64,000 nt of DNA from Hemibagrus wyckioides. Its lineage: Eukaryota > Chordata > Actinopteri > Siluriformes > Bagridae. The DNA lies in NCBI RefSeq assembly GCF_019097595.1, contig NC_080715.1:10124073-10188072 (forward strand), in the 5' to 3' direction. Positions 48,212 to 59,335 of the stretch are shown here, piece after piece. The notes beneath the pieces are model-generated. The model searched no databases, was not told the DNA's origin, and saw only the letters and a list, made by a program, of their open reading frames with translations. Position numbers and translations under genes: made by a program. Position 1 is the first letter of the stretch, and every line of letters begins with the position of its first letter.

Positions 48212-48522
48212 GATAGCAAAATAGGTCTGGCCCAGATCTGGCCCACACAGTGCACTTACACTCAGCCCACATACCATAAAGAATAACGGCCCTTTGGTGG
48301 CCCATATCTGGTTTGCCAGAGGTGGGTCAGACGTGGGCCAGCACAATGCCAGCACTGGGCCACACCACATAAACCAAACCATAACCCGGGCCACATCTGG
48401 CATGCCATCAGTGCCATCACTGCCAGACCTGGTCCGCATCTGGTTGACATACCACTTGCCATGCCAGAACTCAGCAGTGCCGGCTTAATGCCAGATCTGG
48501 CCCAGACCCGTCTGCTATGTGG
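48159..48522. mobile_element. Second MITE-like TGGCC-rich element with adjoining (TC)n(AC)n
   Basis: 48210-48522 is the reverse complement of the element at 25406-25718, bounded by cagatagcaaaataggtctg and tctgctatgtggg. A TC/AC microsatellite (48159-48210) touches its left end. Confidence 0.6.
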
Positions 48523-48690
48523 GACACTATAGAATAATAACATGAAAGCCACTGACAGGAGATGTGAATATTGATTATCTTGTTATCTTGATTAAACATG
48601 ATAAGAATAAACACAGAAGCATAAGAATCCGAGCCACTTTACTCAGGATGTCACTCCCGAAAATCTGTTTAGGAATAGTTTGAGGAAGAC

Positions 48691-49200
48691 TTGGCCTCCA
48701 AATTCCCCAGAATCGGATAGAGCATCTAAGTCTGATCCATGGATGCTCCACCTCACAACTTACAAAACTTAAAGAATCTGCTGCTAACATCTTGGTGTCA
48801 GATACCACGGCACACAGACGAGGTCTCGTCTAGTCCATGCCTTGATGGATCAGATCTGTTTTGGGGGCAGCGGTGGTTCAAGTTGTTAAGGCACTGGGAT
48901 GTTGTTCAGAGGATCAGGGTTCAAACCCCAACACCCCAAGCTGCCACTATTGGGCAATTGAGCAAGGTCCTTAACCCTCTCTGCTCAAGAGGTGCTGTAT
49001 CATAGCTGCCCCTGTTCTCTGACCTCAACTTTTCTCAGCTGGGATATGGGAAGAAAAGAATTCCATTGTGCTGTAATGTATGTGTGGCGATAATAAAGGC
49101 TTCATGCACTCTCTTCTTCTTCTTCTTCTTCTTCTTCTTCTTCTTTTAGTAGTATGAGGAGGACCTACACAGTATTAGACAGGTGGTTTTAATGTCATGA
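48691..49200 (+). mobile_element. Tc1 relic interrupted by a SINE family 2 insertion
   Basis: 48691-48858 matches the 3' transposase region of the element at 50602 (ttggcctccaaattccccag, ctgctaacatcttggtg), and 49148-49200 matches its end (acacagtattagacaggtgg). Between them lies a family 2 SINE, 48863-49147, with A-box gtggttcaagttgttaagg, B-box ggttcaaacccc and a (TTC)n tail. Confidence 0.65.
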
Positions 49201-49790
49201 CATATGGCTGTTTGGTATATAAATAAAAACAAATTTAAAATGTTTTACTTATAAATGATGTAAAAATAATGTAAATTATATATATATATAACCGTAAAAA
49301 GCTGCCAATAATAATGAGCCTTCAGGGACAACAGTACTAAACAACACTTGAGTGGAAAAAGCTTCAAAGTCGTATCGAAGACCATAAACATCCCAGTCAG
49401 TGAAGGTGGAAAGTTCCTGGAACCACAACTGATTGTTCCAGGGCAGGTGTCTCATGCAACATTTCACAGCATACTCTCAGAGGGTGAGAGAGAAGCCAGC
49501 AGTCACTTAAAATAAACAGAGCTGCAGGATGTCCTGAAAGCATCTCCTCACATGACAGATATGTGCATATATTTGTCACAACATACCACAGTATTTCATG
49601 CTTCAGATGCTGAAAGAAACATGATTTAAAGATTTAAAGATTCTAATAATATCAAAGAAATTGTGGCACATCCAATAAAATAAATATTCTCATTTTTAAA
49701 AATATATATTTTTAATTATTTTTTAAATTACATATTTAAAAAGTTTTATAAAAAGTTTTAAAAAGTAAATTTACACATAAGCTACAAAAA

Positions 49791-49791
49791 T

Positions 49792-49846
<55 letters not shown>

Positions 49847-49850
49847 TTTT
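49791..49850. repeat. (TTTA)n microsatellite
   Basis: About 14 TTTA units in AT-rich intergenic DNA. Confidence 0.9.
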
Positions 49851-50601
49851 CTATTACAGTTTCTTATTTTGTTACAATTTTTTTTTTTAACAAAGGCACA
49901 TAATTATCATCTAAAAAATTCAGTTAAACACCTGCTTGTAAATTGGAGAAAATTGTCATTCCCTTAGGGCCTGGAATAAATGTAAAATTAAATTGCATGT
50001 GGTATACAATACAATAAAATGTTGACTACTTTTTCCAGTTTCCCATGGAAATTCTAGTTTTCATAACATAGTAAAAGCTTTGAATGGCAGAGATCTGTCG
50101 TGCCAGGCAACAGCACATGCATGTGCAGCAGTGATTGAAGTGGGCTAGTGGAACAACACATGTGTGTTTCGCTCTCTTGATGCAGATGCTACTAGCCACA
50201 AAATCAAAGACTATAAATACACCTGTTCCTGGAAGGCCCCAGAATTTGTTAGAAAACATACCTAAACAAATAGCATCATGACGATTAAGTATTTATCATC
50301 CAGAATAAGTAATCTGGGATAAACATCTGGAAAAAAAATTATAGTTTGTTTCTACAAAAAATGGTAAACTTTAAACATCCTATTGAGGATCAAATCCAGG
50401 ATTAAAAATGAAATGAATATGGCACCACCATCTAACAAAATTCAGGTACATTCATCAACTCAGTGATTAGGTAAGGACTGGAATAATCAGAGAAACACCC
50501 AAGAGGCCAAAGGTTAATGTTAATATAAGGCTATCACCACCATGTTTCACTGTGAACTGGTCTTCTAAAGGTGATGAGTGAAAATAAGATGCACAAATAT
50601 A

Positions 50602-51401
50602 CACCAACCAGGCATAACATTATGAGCAGTAACAGGGTGAAGTGAATAACACTGATTATTTCCTCATCATGGCACCTGTTAGTGGGTGAGATATATTAGG
50701 TTGCCCTCAAAGTTGATGTGTTAGAAGCAGGAAAAATGGGCAAGTGTAAGGATTTGAGCGAGATTGATAAGGACCAAATTGTGATGGCTAGACGACTGGA
50801 TCAGAGCATCTCCAAAACTGCAGGTCTTGTGGGGTGTTCCCGGTCTGCAGTGGTCAGTATCTGTCAAATGTGGTACAAGGAAGGAACAATGGTGACCCGG
50901 TGACAGGGTCATGGGCGGACAAGGTTTATTGATGCCCGTGGGGAGCGAAGGCTGACCCGTGTGATCCAATCTAACAGATGATCTACTGTTGCTCAAGCTG
51001 CTGAAGAAGTTAATGCTGGTTCGGATAGAAAGCTGCATAACCACAGACCAGTCAGGGTGCCCGTGCTGACCACTGTGCAGTGCTGAAAGCGGCAACAATG
51101 AGTACATGAGCATCAAAACTGGACCGGCTTGGTGTTGAATTGGCCTCCAAATTCCCCAGATCTCAATCTAATTGAGCATCTGTGGGATGTGCTGGACAAA
51201 CAAGTCTGATCCATGGACGCCCCGCCTCACAACTTGCAGGACTTGAAGGATCTGCTGCTAACATCTTGGTGCCAGATCCCACAGCACACCTTCAGGGATC
51301 TAGTGGAGTCCATGCCTCAAGGGGTCAGGGCTGTTATGGCAGCAAAAGGGGGACCAACACAATATTAGGCAGGTGATAAGGTCATAAGGTTATGATCAGT
51401 G
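50602..51401 (+). mobile_element. Tc1/mariner element, internally deleted (800 bases)
   Basis: TA-flanked, with ends caccaaccaggcataacatt and the complement of cactgatcataaccttatga. An N-terminal transposase piece ([20 protein letters not shown], helix-turn-helix with SRSAVVSIC) at 50745-50902 is followed by stops. The catalytic middle is deleted, and the C-terminal [19 protein letters not shown] segment lies near 51145-51207. Confidence 0.8.
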
Positions 51402-52596
51402 TATACAATAAATTATTAGATATTTCAATTTTAATTTATTTATATAGCGCTCTTAACAATGGACATTGTCTCAAAGCAGCTTTACAAAAGTATAGAAACA
51501 TTCCCAAACTAGGGGTCATGACCCTGTGCAGGGTTGTTTGGTTTACAGATGGGGTCATGAAAGAATCCCCTGTCTTTTATTTTACAAATTAATATTAGGA
51601 ATATTTATTTTTCTGTGATGATTTATTTTTGAAATGTTACTAGGAGTCTTGTTTAAATCAGACACAATAAAACCGAGTGTGTAAATGCTCTTTTGGTCTT
51701 TTTTTGTTATCCTGACATGCTGCATTATCATAGGATTTAATAAAAATGGATCAATTTCTCCATTCTTTTAGCTCATCTACTTCTTCGGTTAGATTGAGAG
51801 ACTCTGACTCTGCTGAAAGTCAAGAAAACAAATATATATTTTTCATAAACACTTATTGAATATGAAATAAAATAGAAATATAAATATAAATATAAATTCT
51901 GAATTAAAAATGCAGGGTGGTCAGGGTGATTTATTCAAACAGTTTGGAAACTTGTGGCCTACATTTTATTTCAAATGCTGGCAAGTTAGCATCATTCACT
52001 ATAAGGATTTAAAATGACTTAATGGTCTGATAAAATTACAAAAGTGGATCAGATTTAGTTCAATGCCGAGCCAATCCTTAAGGCCAATATCAGCCATGAT
52101 ATCAGATCAGTACATTATATTATAGTTAGCTTAAAAATGAATTCTTGTAGTGTCCTGCATTGTGTGTGTAGAATTATGGCTACGATACAGACTCATTGTG
52201 TTACAATTGTACCTCATGCTCTAGTCCTGTGTATAATTACACAAAGTTGGTGGCCAATATCACCAAGAGGGTTCCAGCCAATTCAGGCCCAAATCCTCCA
52301 TGACTGAGAATGTTAATCAGGCCTTAAAATACCTCGAGCAGGATTAAAAACACAAGGACAAACAGTTTGTTTGTAATGGAACAGCAGACAAAAGGCCATT
52401 CATTTGGGTCAGTACAAATCCCCTGTTCTCTAGAGGTTTGAGAAATACATCGCACATGAGTACAAAAGCCCTGCCTGCCACAGACTGGTCATGAGAGTGC
52501 AAGTGTGACAGAGGGACATGATGGACAGCATTTTGACTCAACTTCAGATTTGTTAAGTTTGGCTAAGAACAAAAAAAAGGGCAAACAAAAACAAAA

Positions 52597-54395
52597 ATGG
52601 CAGATCTTGCAAGTGTGCATGAGAATGAGAATCAGAGCAACACTGCTCCAGACCAAGACATCTGTGGACGTACGGAGGACACTGCAAGTCAGCCGGCTCT
52701 GGTTATAACCGAAGGAGACGATTCAGTATTTTACAGCGAGGAAGAGGAAATTCCCCAGCAAGTCCTTGACTCCATTTGGGCTCCACATTCAGGAGAGCCA
52801 GCTTGGCCGGAAAAACTTAATTCTGCTCCTCAGGTTCACAATTCAGGAGCTCAGGCGCCTTCATGTCACGGTATTGAGCTAATGGAAGCAAGTGCAGAGC
52901 TTGACAATGTTGCCATGCTGAAAGAAATGGAAAGCAAAATGGAAAACAAAGTGAATAATGCGTCATCTACAGACACTGACGTGCACGGCGAGACAGCAGA
53001 TAAGAGCAGGATAATACACCCTGAAGAGCTTTCAGTGCCTCCAGTGGTACTACTCAGAGGGTCTACTCCAGCTGGAGCTGCACAGATGAAGGAAAGAGGT
53101 AGGACAAGGACTAGCGTTAGGTATAATTGTCCATAAATAGTATTGCACAACATGGGCATTTGCCAATTAGTAATCACAAAACTCCCTAAGCAAATGAAGC
53201 CAATTACTAATCACAAGACTCCTTGAGTCAGCATGAGGGAAAAATCTTGAGATGTAAATAAAAATAGTAAATTCTTCTCCAGTGACACCAGATAGTGTGA
53301 TTTATGATTGTAAATCATTAGTCATTACATTTACAGAGTATGTTGATAAGAAGAGTCCTGGGATAAACAGAGCACGAGTCAGTCTCGATGATCATGAGTC
53401 AGTCTCGATGATCATGAGTCAGTCTCGATGATCATAGCAACAGTTGTAAGGTGTATATCTACAGCATCCAGATGAAGTAATCCCGGAATTTTCAAATGTT
53501 TTCTGAAGCACAGATCATCATCACCAAACGTCAGATACAAGTTTCCACCAAGGTTTTGAAGAAGCCCGTCATACAATCCAATAACTCAAAATAATGAAAG
53601 CAAATTTAAAGCTGTTACCTTTAAAGGATGTGCTTATGTCAGGCTCATAGTTTTATGAATTTATAAAAATGAATATAAAATACAGATCCGGTAATAAACT
53701 AATCTGAAGTAGTGTAGAGTTATACCCGTCTGTCAAACATAACCGGAAAAAAACATCATATCATTACATTCTTGTAGAATAAATTAAAGCTGCAATGTGT
53801 AACATTTAAGAGTGTATCCCGAGCTGGAACAGTGACATATTTACAAAAAAACTTTCAGAAAAAATGTGATTGGAACAATTTCCATGTACCTAATTTAGCT
53901 CATTTCTATATATCAGACTTCTGCTTACATTTTTTTTCTGGCCCAGAAATCAGCTCAAACCCAGCAGAGAAACAGAGATCTGCCTAGTTTATTTCAAAAG
54001 GCACCTCACAACAAATACACAAGGTCTCTTGTTGAGAAATGAGAAGTCTTCTCAATCACAATGCCTCACAGCTGATCGACTCAAAATGACAAACAGCTCC
54101 TTTAAATTCTAAAGCTCTGTCTTTAACCTGTCTGATTTTTCTAGCCGACTCATACACAGACGAGAGCAGCGACTTTTTGCCTGACGAGTCCAGAGAGACA
54201 GGACTGCCAGAAGGAAGCGGTGTGAGTCTGGAGGACATGGAGCAGGAACACGGGCTAGACATGATGTGTGATTCTGACAACAAGCCGTTTAATCACCTGA
54301 TGCATGCGAAGTATGGAACAGTGTCATACCGGAGAATTCGGAGAGGCCAGACGAGGAAGAGGATTGAGATGTTCGAGTCTATGATGCAGCTGTGA
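52597..54395 (+). CDS. ermn: Ermin-like protein with ERM-type actin-binding tail
   Basis: Ermin is a cytoskeletal protein of myelinating oligodendrocytes that binds F-actin through a C-terminal segment like that of ezrin/radixin/moesin. Two coding exons: 52597-53098 and 54145-54395 (stop 54393-54395), joined G|CC in phase, 250 residues (human about 284). The N-terminal part is acidic, low in hydrophobics and probably disordered (FYSEEEEIPQQVLDSIW). The last 30 residues carry the diagnostic tail: YGTVSYRRIRRGQTRKRIEM, then FESMMQL. This compares with the family pattern [20 protein letters not shown] of ERM proteins. The ATG at 52597 has A at -3 and G at +4. Position downstream of cytip on the same strand matches the mammalian order. 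A 5' noncoding exon may exist and was not sought further. The N-terminal two thirds is unlike anything I can align from memory, so identity rests on the tail and synteny. Confidence 0.82.
53376..53435. repeat. Three exact 20-bp tandem repeats in the ermn intron
   Basis: Unit gagtcagtctcgatgatcat repeated three times without change. At each internal junction the sequence TGAGTCA forms, a consensus AP-1/TRE site (53395 and 53415). Confidence 0.9.
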
Positions 54396-54408
54396 AAACC
54401 TTGAACAT

Positions 54409-54441
<33 letters not shown>

Positions 54442-54867
54442 CAACAACATATTTTCTTTGATAACACAAGACTTTTTGGGTGCTTTCAGACAAATGCTAC
54501 TTAATAAGTCAGTTAGCATAGATACACACTGGGCTTCTGAGCTGAAACATGTGAGAAAATAACATTCTTAGGTAATTAAACACTCCAGTACTTGGTAACT
54601 AAAGAAGATGAAAGCATAATCCTACTGGGAGAAAAAAAATCCCCATTACTGGAATCTGGCTCATGGTATTAATGCAGCGTGCAGTAAATCCAAGCTCTTA
54701 TGCAAGAGGTCAACTTCATGTCTATAAAGACACTACACATTCCTAAACTCATGCTATATACACTGGGCAAATATATATAATTATATATACACTGTAATAT
54801 CATATAAAATATATATAATATAAGCAGTGTAAGGGTTTTTATTTGGTGCTGTAGTTATTCTCTTGGA

Positions 54868-54873
54868 AATAAA
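54868..54873 (+). terminator. AATAAA, candidate ermn poly(A) signal
   Basis: Lies 470 bases after the ermn stop, in cttggaaataaaacactgac. The 3' UTR would include the CA microsatellite at 54415-54442. Confidence 0.35.
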
Positions 54874-54989
54874 ACACTGACTATGTGGTAAAGTGCATAA
54901 TCTACGATCACATTTAAAATGAATGACTTGTTTTGTTATCCTGACACACTGTATTAGCAATAAAAATAGACAAATCTCTCCATTCATCT

Positions 54990-55166
54990 AGATCAGCTAA
55001 TTCCTTGACTGAACTGAGAGACTCTGTGGAATGACAAGTGTCAAGAAAACAAATGCGCATGAGCATTTACTGAATAAATTTTTTTTTTATATAAATCCAA
55101 ATTAAAAATGCAGCATGATCAATGCTTGTTTTTTAAAAAAATAAAAAAATAATAAAAATAAAATAA

Positions 55167-55208
<42 letters not shown>

Positions 55209-55727
55209 CATAAAAATAAATTCTAATTCATTTATATTTATATAAACCCACAGCCTACATCATACTTCAAATGCTGAGCAATTAGCATCAGGGATTAATA
55301 TTTAATGTTTTGATAAAATGACAAGACATTCTCACATGCCCAAAGAGGAATACATACACTTAACTGTTCCCCTGATTTACAGGATAAAATATGATCAGTG
55401 GCTCAGAGTCGAGTCATTGTTTTAATAAGTGGTGATCGTCGGCTTTATTTCATACATCAATAATCTAGGAAACTAAGTCACAAATCACCAGTTTAGAAGT
55501 TTAAATAGAGGTCAAGTACCTTCACATGTACAAGTCGTCAAGTACAAGCTACTGTTATGAATGCCGGCCTGGGAAGTCTAAGCCTCATACATAATAACTC
55601 TAGTAGTCTAGAGCAAAATAATAAAATATTACACTCCAAGCAGCAGTGAAACCTTCGAGCCTGCGATTGTTCTGAGATTATTCAGATTTGCACTTGGAAC
55701 TGGTGTTCAATTGGTCAAGTCAAGAAG
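54990..55727. other. AT-rich intergenic DNA after ermn
   Basis: Contains an (AAT)n run at 55169-55208. 54.9-55.1 kb is a diverged duplicate of 51.68-51.9 kb (shared gactgaactgagagactctg-like and aaaaatgcagcatgatca-like segments). No genes seen. Confidence 0.5.
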
Positions 55728-56520
55728 TTAAGAAGCTTTTATTGTCATTTCAACAATGTACTGTATATACAGCTCTGGAAAAAAATTAGAGACCAGTGTA
55801 AAATAATCAGTTTCTTATGTTTTTTTCTTCCAGGTTCATGTATTGGTGAGATGAAGAGTTTTGTTTCATTTTTTGTGAACTGCTGACGATATTTCTCCTA
55901 AATTCAGAATATAACTCTTGTTATTTAGAGTGTATATTTAAAGGAAATGACAACACATCAGAATAACCCAAGATCATGCAGTATTTGCAGAGCTTTAATA
56001 ACTCAAACAAAACAAAATGCGGACAAATTGTGTTAATGCTTTGGCTAAATAACATTAAGAAATCAGTATTTGGTGTAACCCTGATTTGCATGTGTTTTGG
56101 CTCCATGGTGTCCACCAGTTTTTCACATTGCTGTTGGGGAACTTCATACCACTCTTTTTGCAAAAAAGCAAACAGCTCAGGTTTGCTTGATGGTTTGTGA
56201 TCATCCATCTTCCTCTTGATGACATTCCAGAGGATTTCAATAGGGTTCAAATCTGGAGATTGGGCAGTGGTCTCTTATTTTTTTTTTCCAGAGCTGTATA
56301 TATACAGTGTATAAGTACACAGTGAAATGAAAAAAAAAAAAAACCCAAAACGTTTCTCCAGGACCATGGTGCTACATGAAAACAACATAAGTTAGTAAGT
56401 TGTCCTAGCCACATAAAGTGCATAGTGTGCAACCTAGTGCAAAGAGGACAGGACGGTGCAGACAGACAATACAATACGCTACAGGACAGATACATAAAAT
56501 AGCGCTGACCAGTGTTCATG
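55728..56520 (-). mobile_element. Repeat B copy carrying a nested Tc1/mariner insertion
   Basis: Repeat B pieces 55728-55769 (aagaagcttttattgtcatt) and 56297-56520 (cacagtgaaatg...gtttctccaggaccatggtg) are separated by a TA-flanked element at 55770-56296. Confidence 0.7.
55770..56296 (-). mobile_element. Tc1/mariner element, internally deleted, with transposase C-terminus
   Basis: Ends are inverted: cagctctggaaaaaaattag and the complement at 56270-56296. On the minus strand 56250-55921 encodes the transposase end starting MNPIEILWNVIKRKMDD, that is, from just before the third catalytic acidic residue. The first two catalytic blocks are missing, so it cannot move by itself. Confidence 0.75.
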
Positions 56521-56582
56521 ACCAGCATTTCCAAACAGGAACACTCATCAAGTGTAGGGAGTAAGCACTATTATACTATATA

Positions 56583-58048
56583 CACTACTCTCAAAAAGTT
56601 AAGGATATTTGGCTTTTGGGTGAAATTTATGGAAAATGTAAAAAGTTCATGCTACAGTGATATTATATCATGAAACTAGGGCATTTAAGTAGAAGCATGC
56701 AATGGTGATTTCCTCATCTCAAACAATTTATTCAAACAAAAGCCAACAACAGTGTATACCACAACATGTCTCAGTAATTTGTCATGTGCCCTTGACCATC
56801 AATTACAGCTTGACAACGACGTCCCATGCTGTTCACGAGTCCACTTATTGTCTGTTGAGGCATGGCATTCCACTCTTCTTGAAGGGCGGCCCTCAGGTCA
56901 TTGAAGTTCTGGGGTGCAGGGTTACGAGCCTCTACATGGCGACTCGGCTGATCCCATAGGTTTTCTATGGGATTCAGGTCTGGAGAAAGTGCAGGCCACT
57001 CCATTTGAGGTACCCCAGCCTCCAGCAGCCGTTCCCTAATGACGCCCCTCGATGAGCCGGAGCATTGTCGTCCATGAAGATGAAATTAGACCTGTGTTGT
57101 TCATGCAGGGGCACAATGACTGGATTAATGATGTTATTCAGGTAGTATTGGCTTGTCACTGTACCATTCACAAGATGTAGGGCAGTTCTGTATTGAGTCG
57201 ACACCCCTGCCCAGACTGTAACACCAACACAACAGTGGCTGATGCATAGTGCTCTCCTTGACGTCTCCAACATCCATCATCATCATCATTTCTGCTCAAC
57301 ATGAATCAACTTTCATCAGAGAACAGCACTGAGGCCCACTGGTCCCGTCCAGTGTAAATGCTCCCTGGCCCGACGCCTGTGCCTGGTGGTGTGGTCAGGT
57401 ACCCTTGCAGGTCATCTAGCATGCAGACCACGCTGATGTAAACGATTTCGAATGGTCTGATGTGACACTTGGGTGCCTCTCACCTCCCTTAAATGTGCCT
57501 GGAGTTGAGTGGCATTCATCATCCGGTTCCGCAGGGCACTGTTCACAATGAAGCGGTCATCAACGTGGGATGTGGCCAAAGGACGTCCACTTCTATGCCT
57601 TTCTGTGACTCTTCCAGTCTCTCTGTATCTCTGTCACAACCTGCTGATGACACTCTGTGACACTCTAAGCTCAGTGGCCACTTCCCTCTGAGAACATCCT
57701 GTTTGAAGCCTCGAGGTACTGTTGACCAATGGTTAGGTGTCGTCTTGGTCTCATGATGTCAAAATGTGAACAGCATGATGAAGAGGACTGTTTAAATACC
57801 AATTCTAATTGAACCAGAAAATGGACTGGTCGATTCATGGATCAAACACCAGTTGTGAATTTTGCCGTTAAGCACCTTGTTAGAGAACAGCAACTTATGC
57901 ATAAAGTACTGAAACACGGAACAGTTGGACATGTGCATTCAAAAGTGTAGAGAAGGTCAAATTAAGTTCACCTGGAAAGGTTATAGTGCATTTTAGGTGA
58001 AAAGATTTCACCCGAAAGCTGAATATCCTTAACTTTTTGTGAGTAGTG
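56583..58048 (-). mobile_element. Second Tc1/mariner element, near full length (1466 bases), inactive
   Basis: TA-flanked, ends cactactctcaaaaagttaa and complement of cactactcacaaaaagttaa, followed by a shared ggcttttgggtgaaat-like inner segment. Minus-strand transposase is broken by stops and frameshifts: FIFMDDNAPAHRG (second catalytic D) in 57273-56974 and [13 protein letters not shown] (third acidic residue) in 57004-56771, in different frames. Confidence 0.8.
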
Positions 58049-58050
58049 TA

Positions 58051-58180
58051 TATTTTGAATTTAGGAGAAATATTGTAAAAATGAAACAAAACTGTTCATC
58101 TCACCAATACATGAAACTGTAAGAAAAAAACATAAGAAACTGATTATTTTGCAGTGCTCTCTTATTATTTTCCAGAGCTG
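58051..58180 (-). mobile_element. Inverted end fragment of the 55770-type Tc1 element
   Basis: The reverse complement of this stretch matches 55770-55905 (cagctctgg..., ataatcagtttcttatgttt, tgtattggtgagatgaa) at high identity. It directly abuts the right TA of the 1466-base element. Confidence 0.75.
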
Positions 58181-58530
58181 TATTAGAAAATGCATCAACA
58201 GTGAAGTGGTGTGGTGAAGTGCAATCTGACACAAAGCGGAGTTACTACTGACCTGGAAGTTGATTATTCTTCTAAAACAGCATGATTTATTCTCTTTATT
58301 AGAGGAAGGGAGAAAGACAGAGAGAGCGATTTTGTATTTCTGGGATGTACAGTAAGAAGGTACTTTCCTGAATTACATAGAAAAGATTCAATGTTTCCTG
58401 TTAAGAGTTACTGTAACCACATGATCTCTTCTGAGGAAGCAATTTTTTTAGTATTCAAAATGTGTAACATAACTGATGAAAGAATACAGAATAGTATAGC
58501 AATAGTATCATAAATACATGGTTTGTACCA

Positions 58531-58565
<35 letters not shown>

Positions 58566-58575
58566 ATAATAATAC
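58531..58575. repeat. (ACT)n/(AAT)n microsatellite
   Basis: About ten ACT units followed by AAT units. Confidence 0.9.
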
Positions 58576-58914
58576 TACAAATGCATTGTACTTGTGGTAA
58601 TAAACAGAATTCATTCATCCATTTTAGCTGCTTTATCCTGGTCAGGGTCATGGTACATGTCAAGCCAATACTGGGAACAGTGGGTGCAAAGAGGGAAAAT
58701 CTTTAATGAGGCATCAATCCATAGCAAGATGACAAGAAGAAATGGGATAAGGGAAGGGATAAATAAGGGAAGGTGTGAGAAGAGGTGAGAAGATGAAAAC
58801 TTACCAGGGAGTCTGCCAAGAGAGCTACGCCAACATTAAAGGAGCTCGCTGCTACATGTGACAAAAATCTCATGTTATTTTCCATCTGGGATACGGGTAG
58901 GTTTGGCTAGATGG

Positions 58915-59335
58915 AAGCTTGTTCTATTCAAATCTCACAGCCCACATTAATCGCCCATACCATGTGGCCAAATGTATTACAATCTGATGAGAACAATTCT
59001 AGAAGGTACAACACACACACACCATCATGCCCATGGTGAAACATGGTGCTGATAGCATGCTATGGAGCTGCTTCTCTTCAGCTGGGATAGAATAATGGAA
59101 GCTCCAAATATCAATGTATATCAGAAAAAAAAAACCCTGCAAGCCTCTGTTAGACAGCTGAAGATGAAGAAAAATGTCCAGCATGATAATGACCCAAAGC
59201 ACCAATCCAAATCAACAAAGGAATGGCATCAGAAGAAGTTGATCAGTGCTTTGGAATGAAGCCCAGATCTAAATCCTATTGGAAAAAGTCGAAGACGCCT
59301 GCACGCTGAAGATCCCCTTTCAGTTAGACAGAAAG
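58915..59335 (+). mobile_element. Tc1-like transposase relic
   Basis: Includes a gtgaaacatggtgctgatag segment (glycine-rich block) and, at 59175-59260, QHDNDPKHQSKSTKEW with the second catalytic Asp, followed by a stop before a PDLNPI segment near 59265. Ends not found; old and degenerate. Confidence 0.65.

Larger units (their letters stand above)
46436..52500. other. Intergenic region between cytip and ermn
   Basis: No exons recognised on either strand. It holds the inverted MITE-like copy, two related Tc1 relics (48691-49200 with an inserted SINE; 50602-51401), repeat C pieces, TTTA and TTC microsatellites. 46.4-47.6 kb and 51.5-52.4 kb show nothing notable. Confidence 0.55.
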
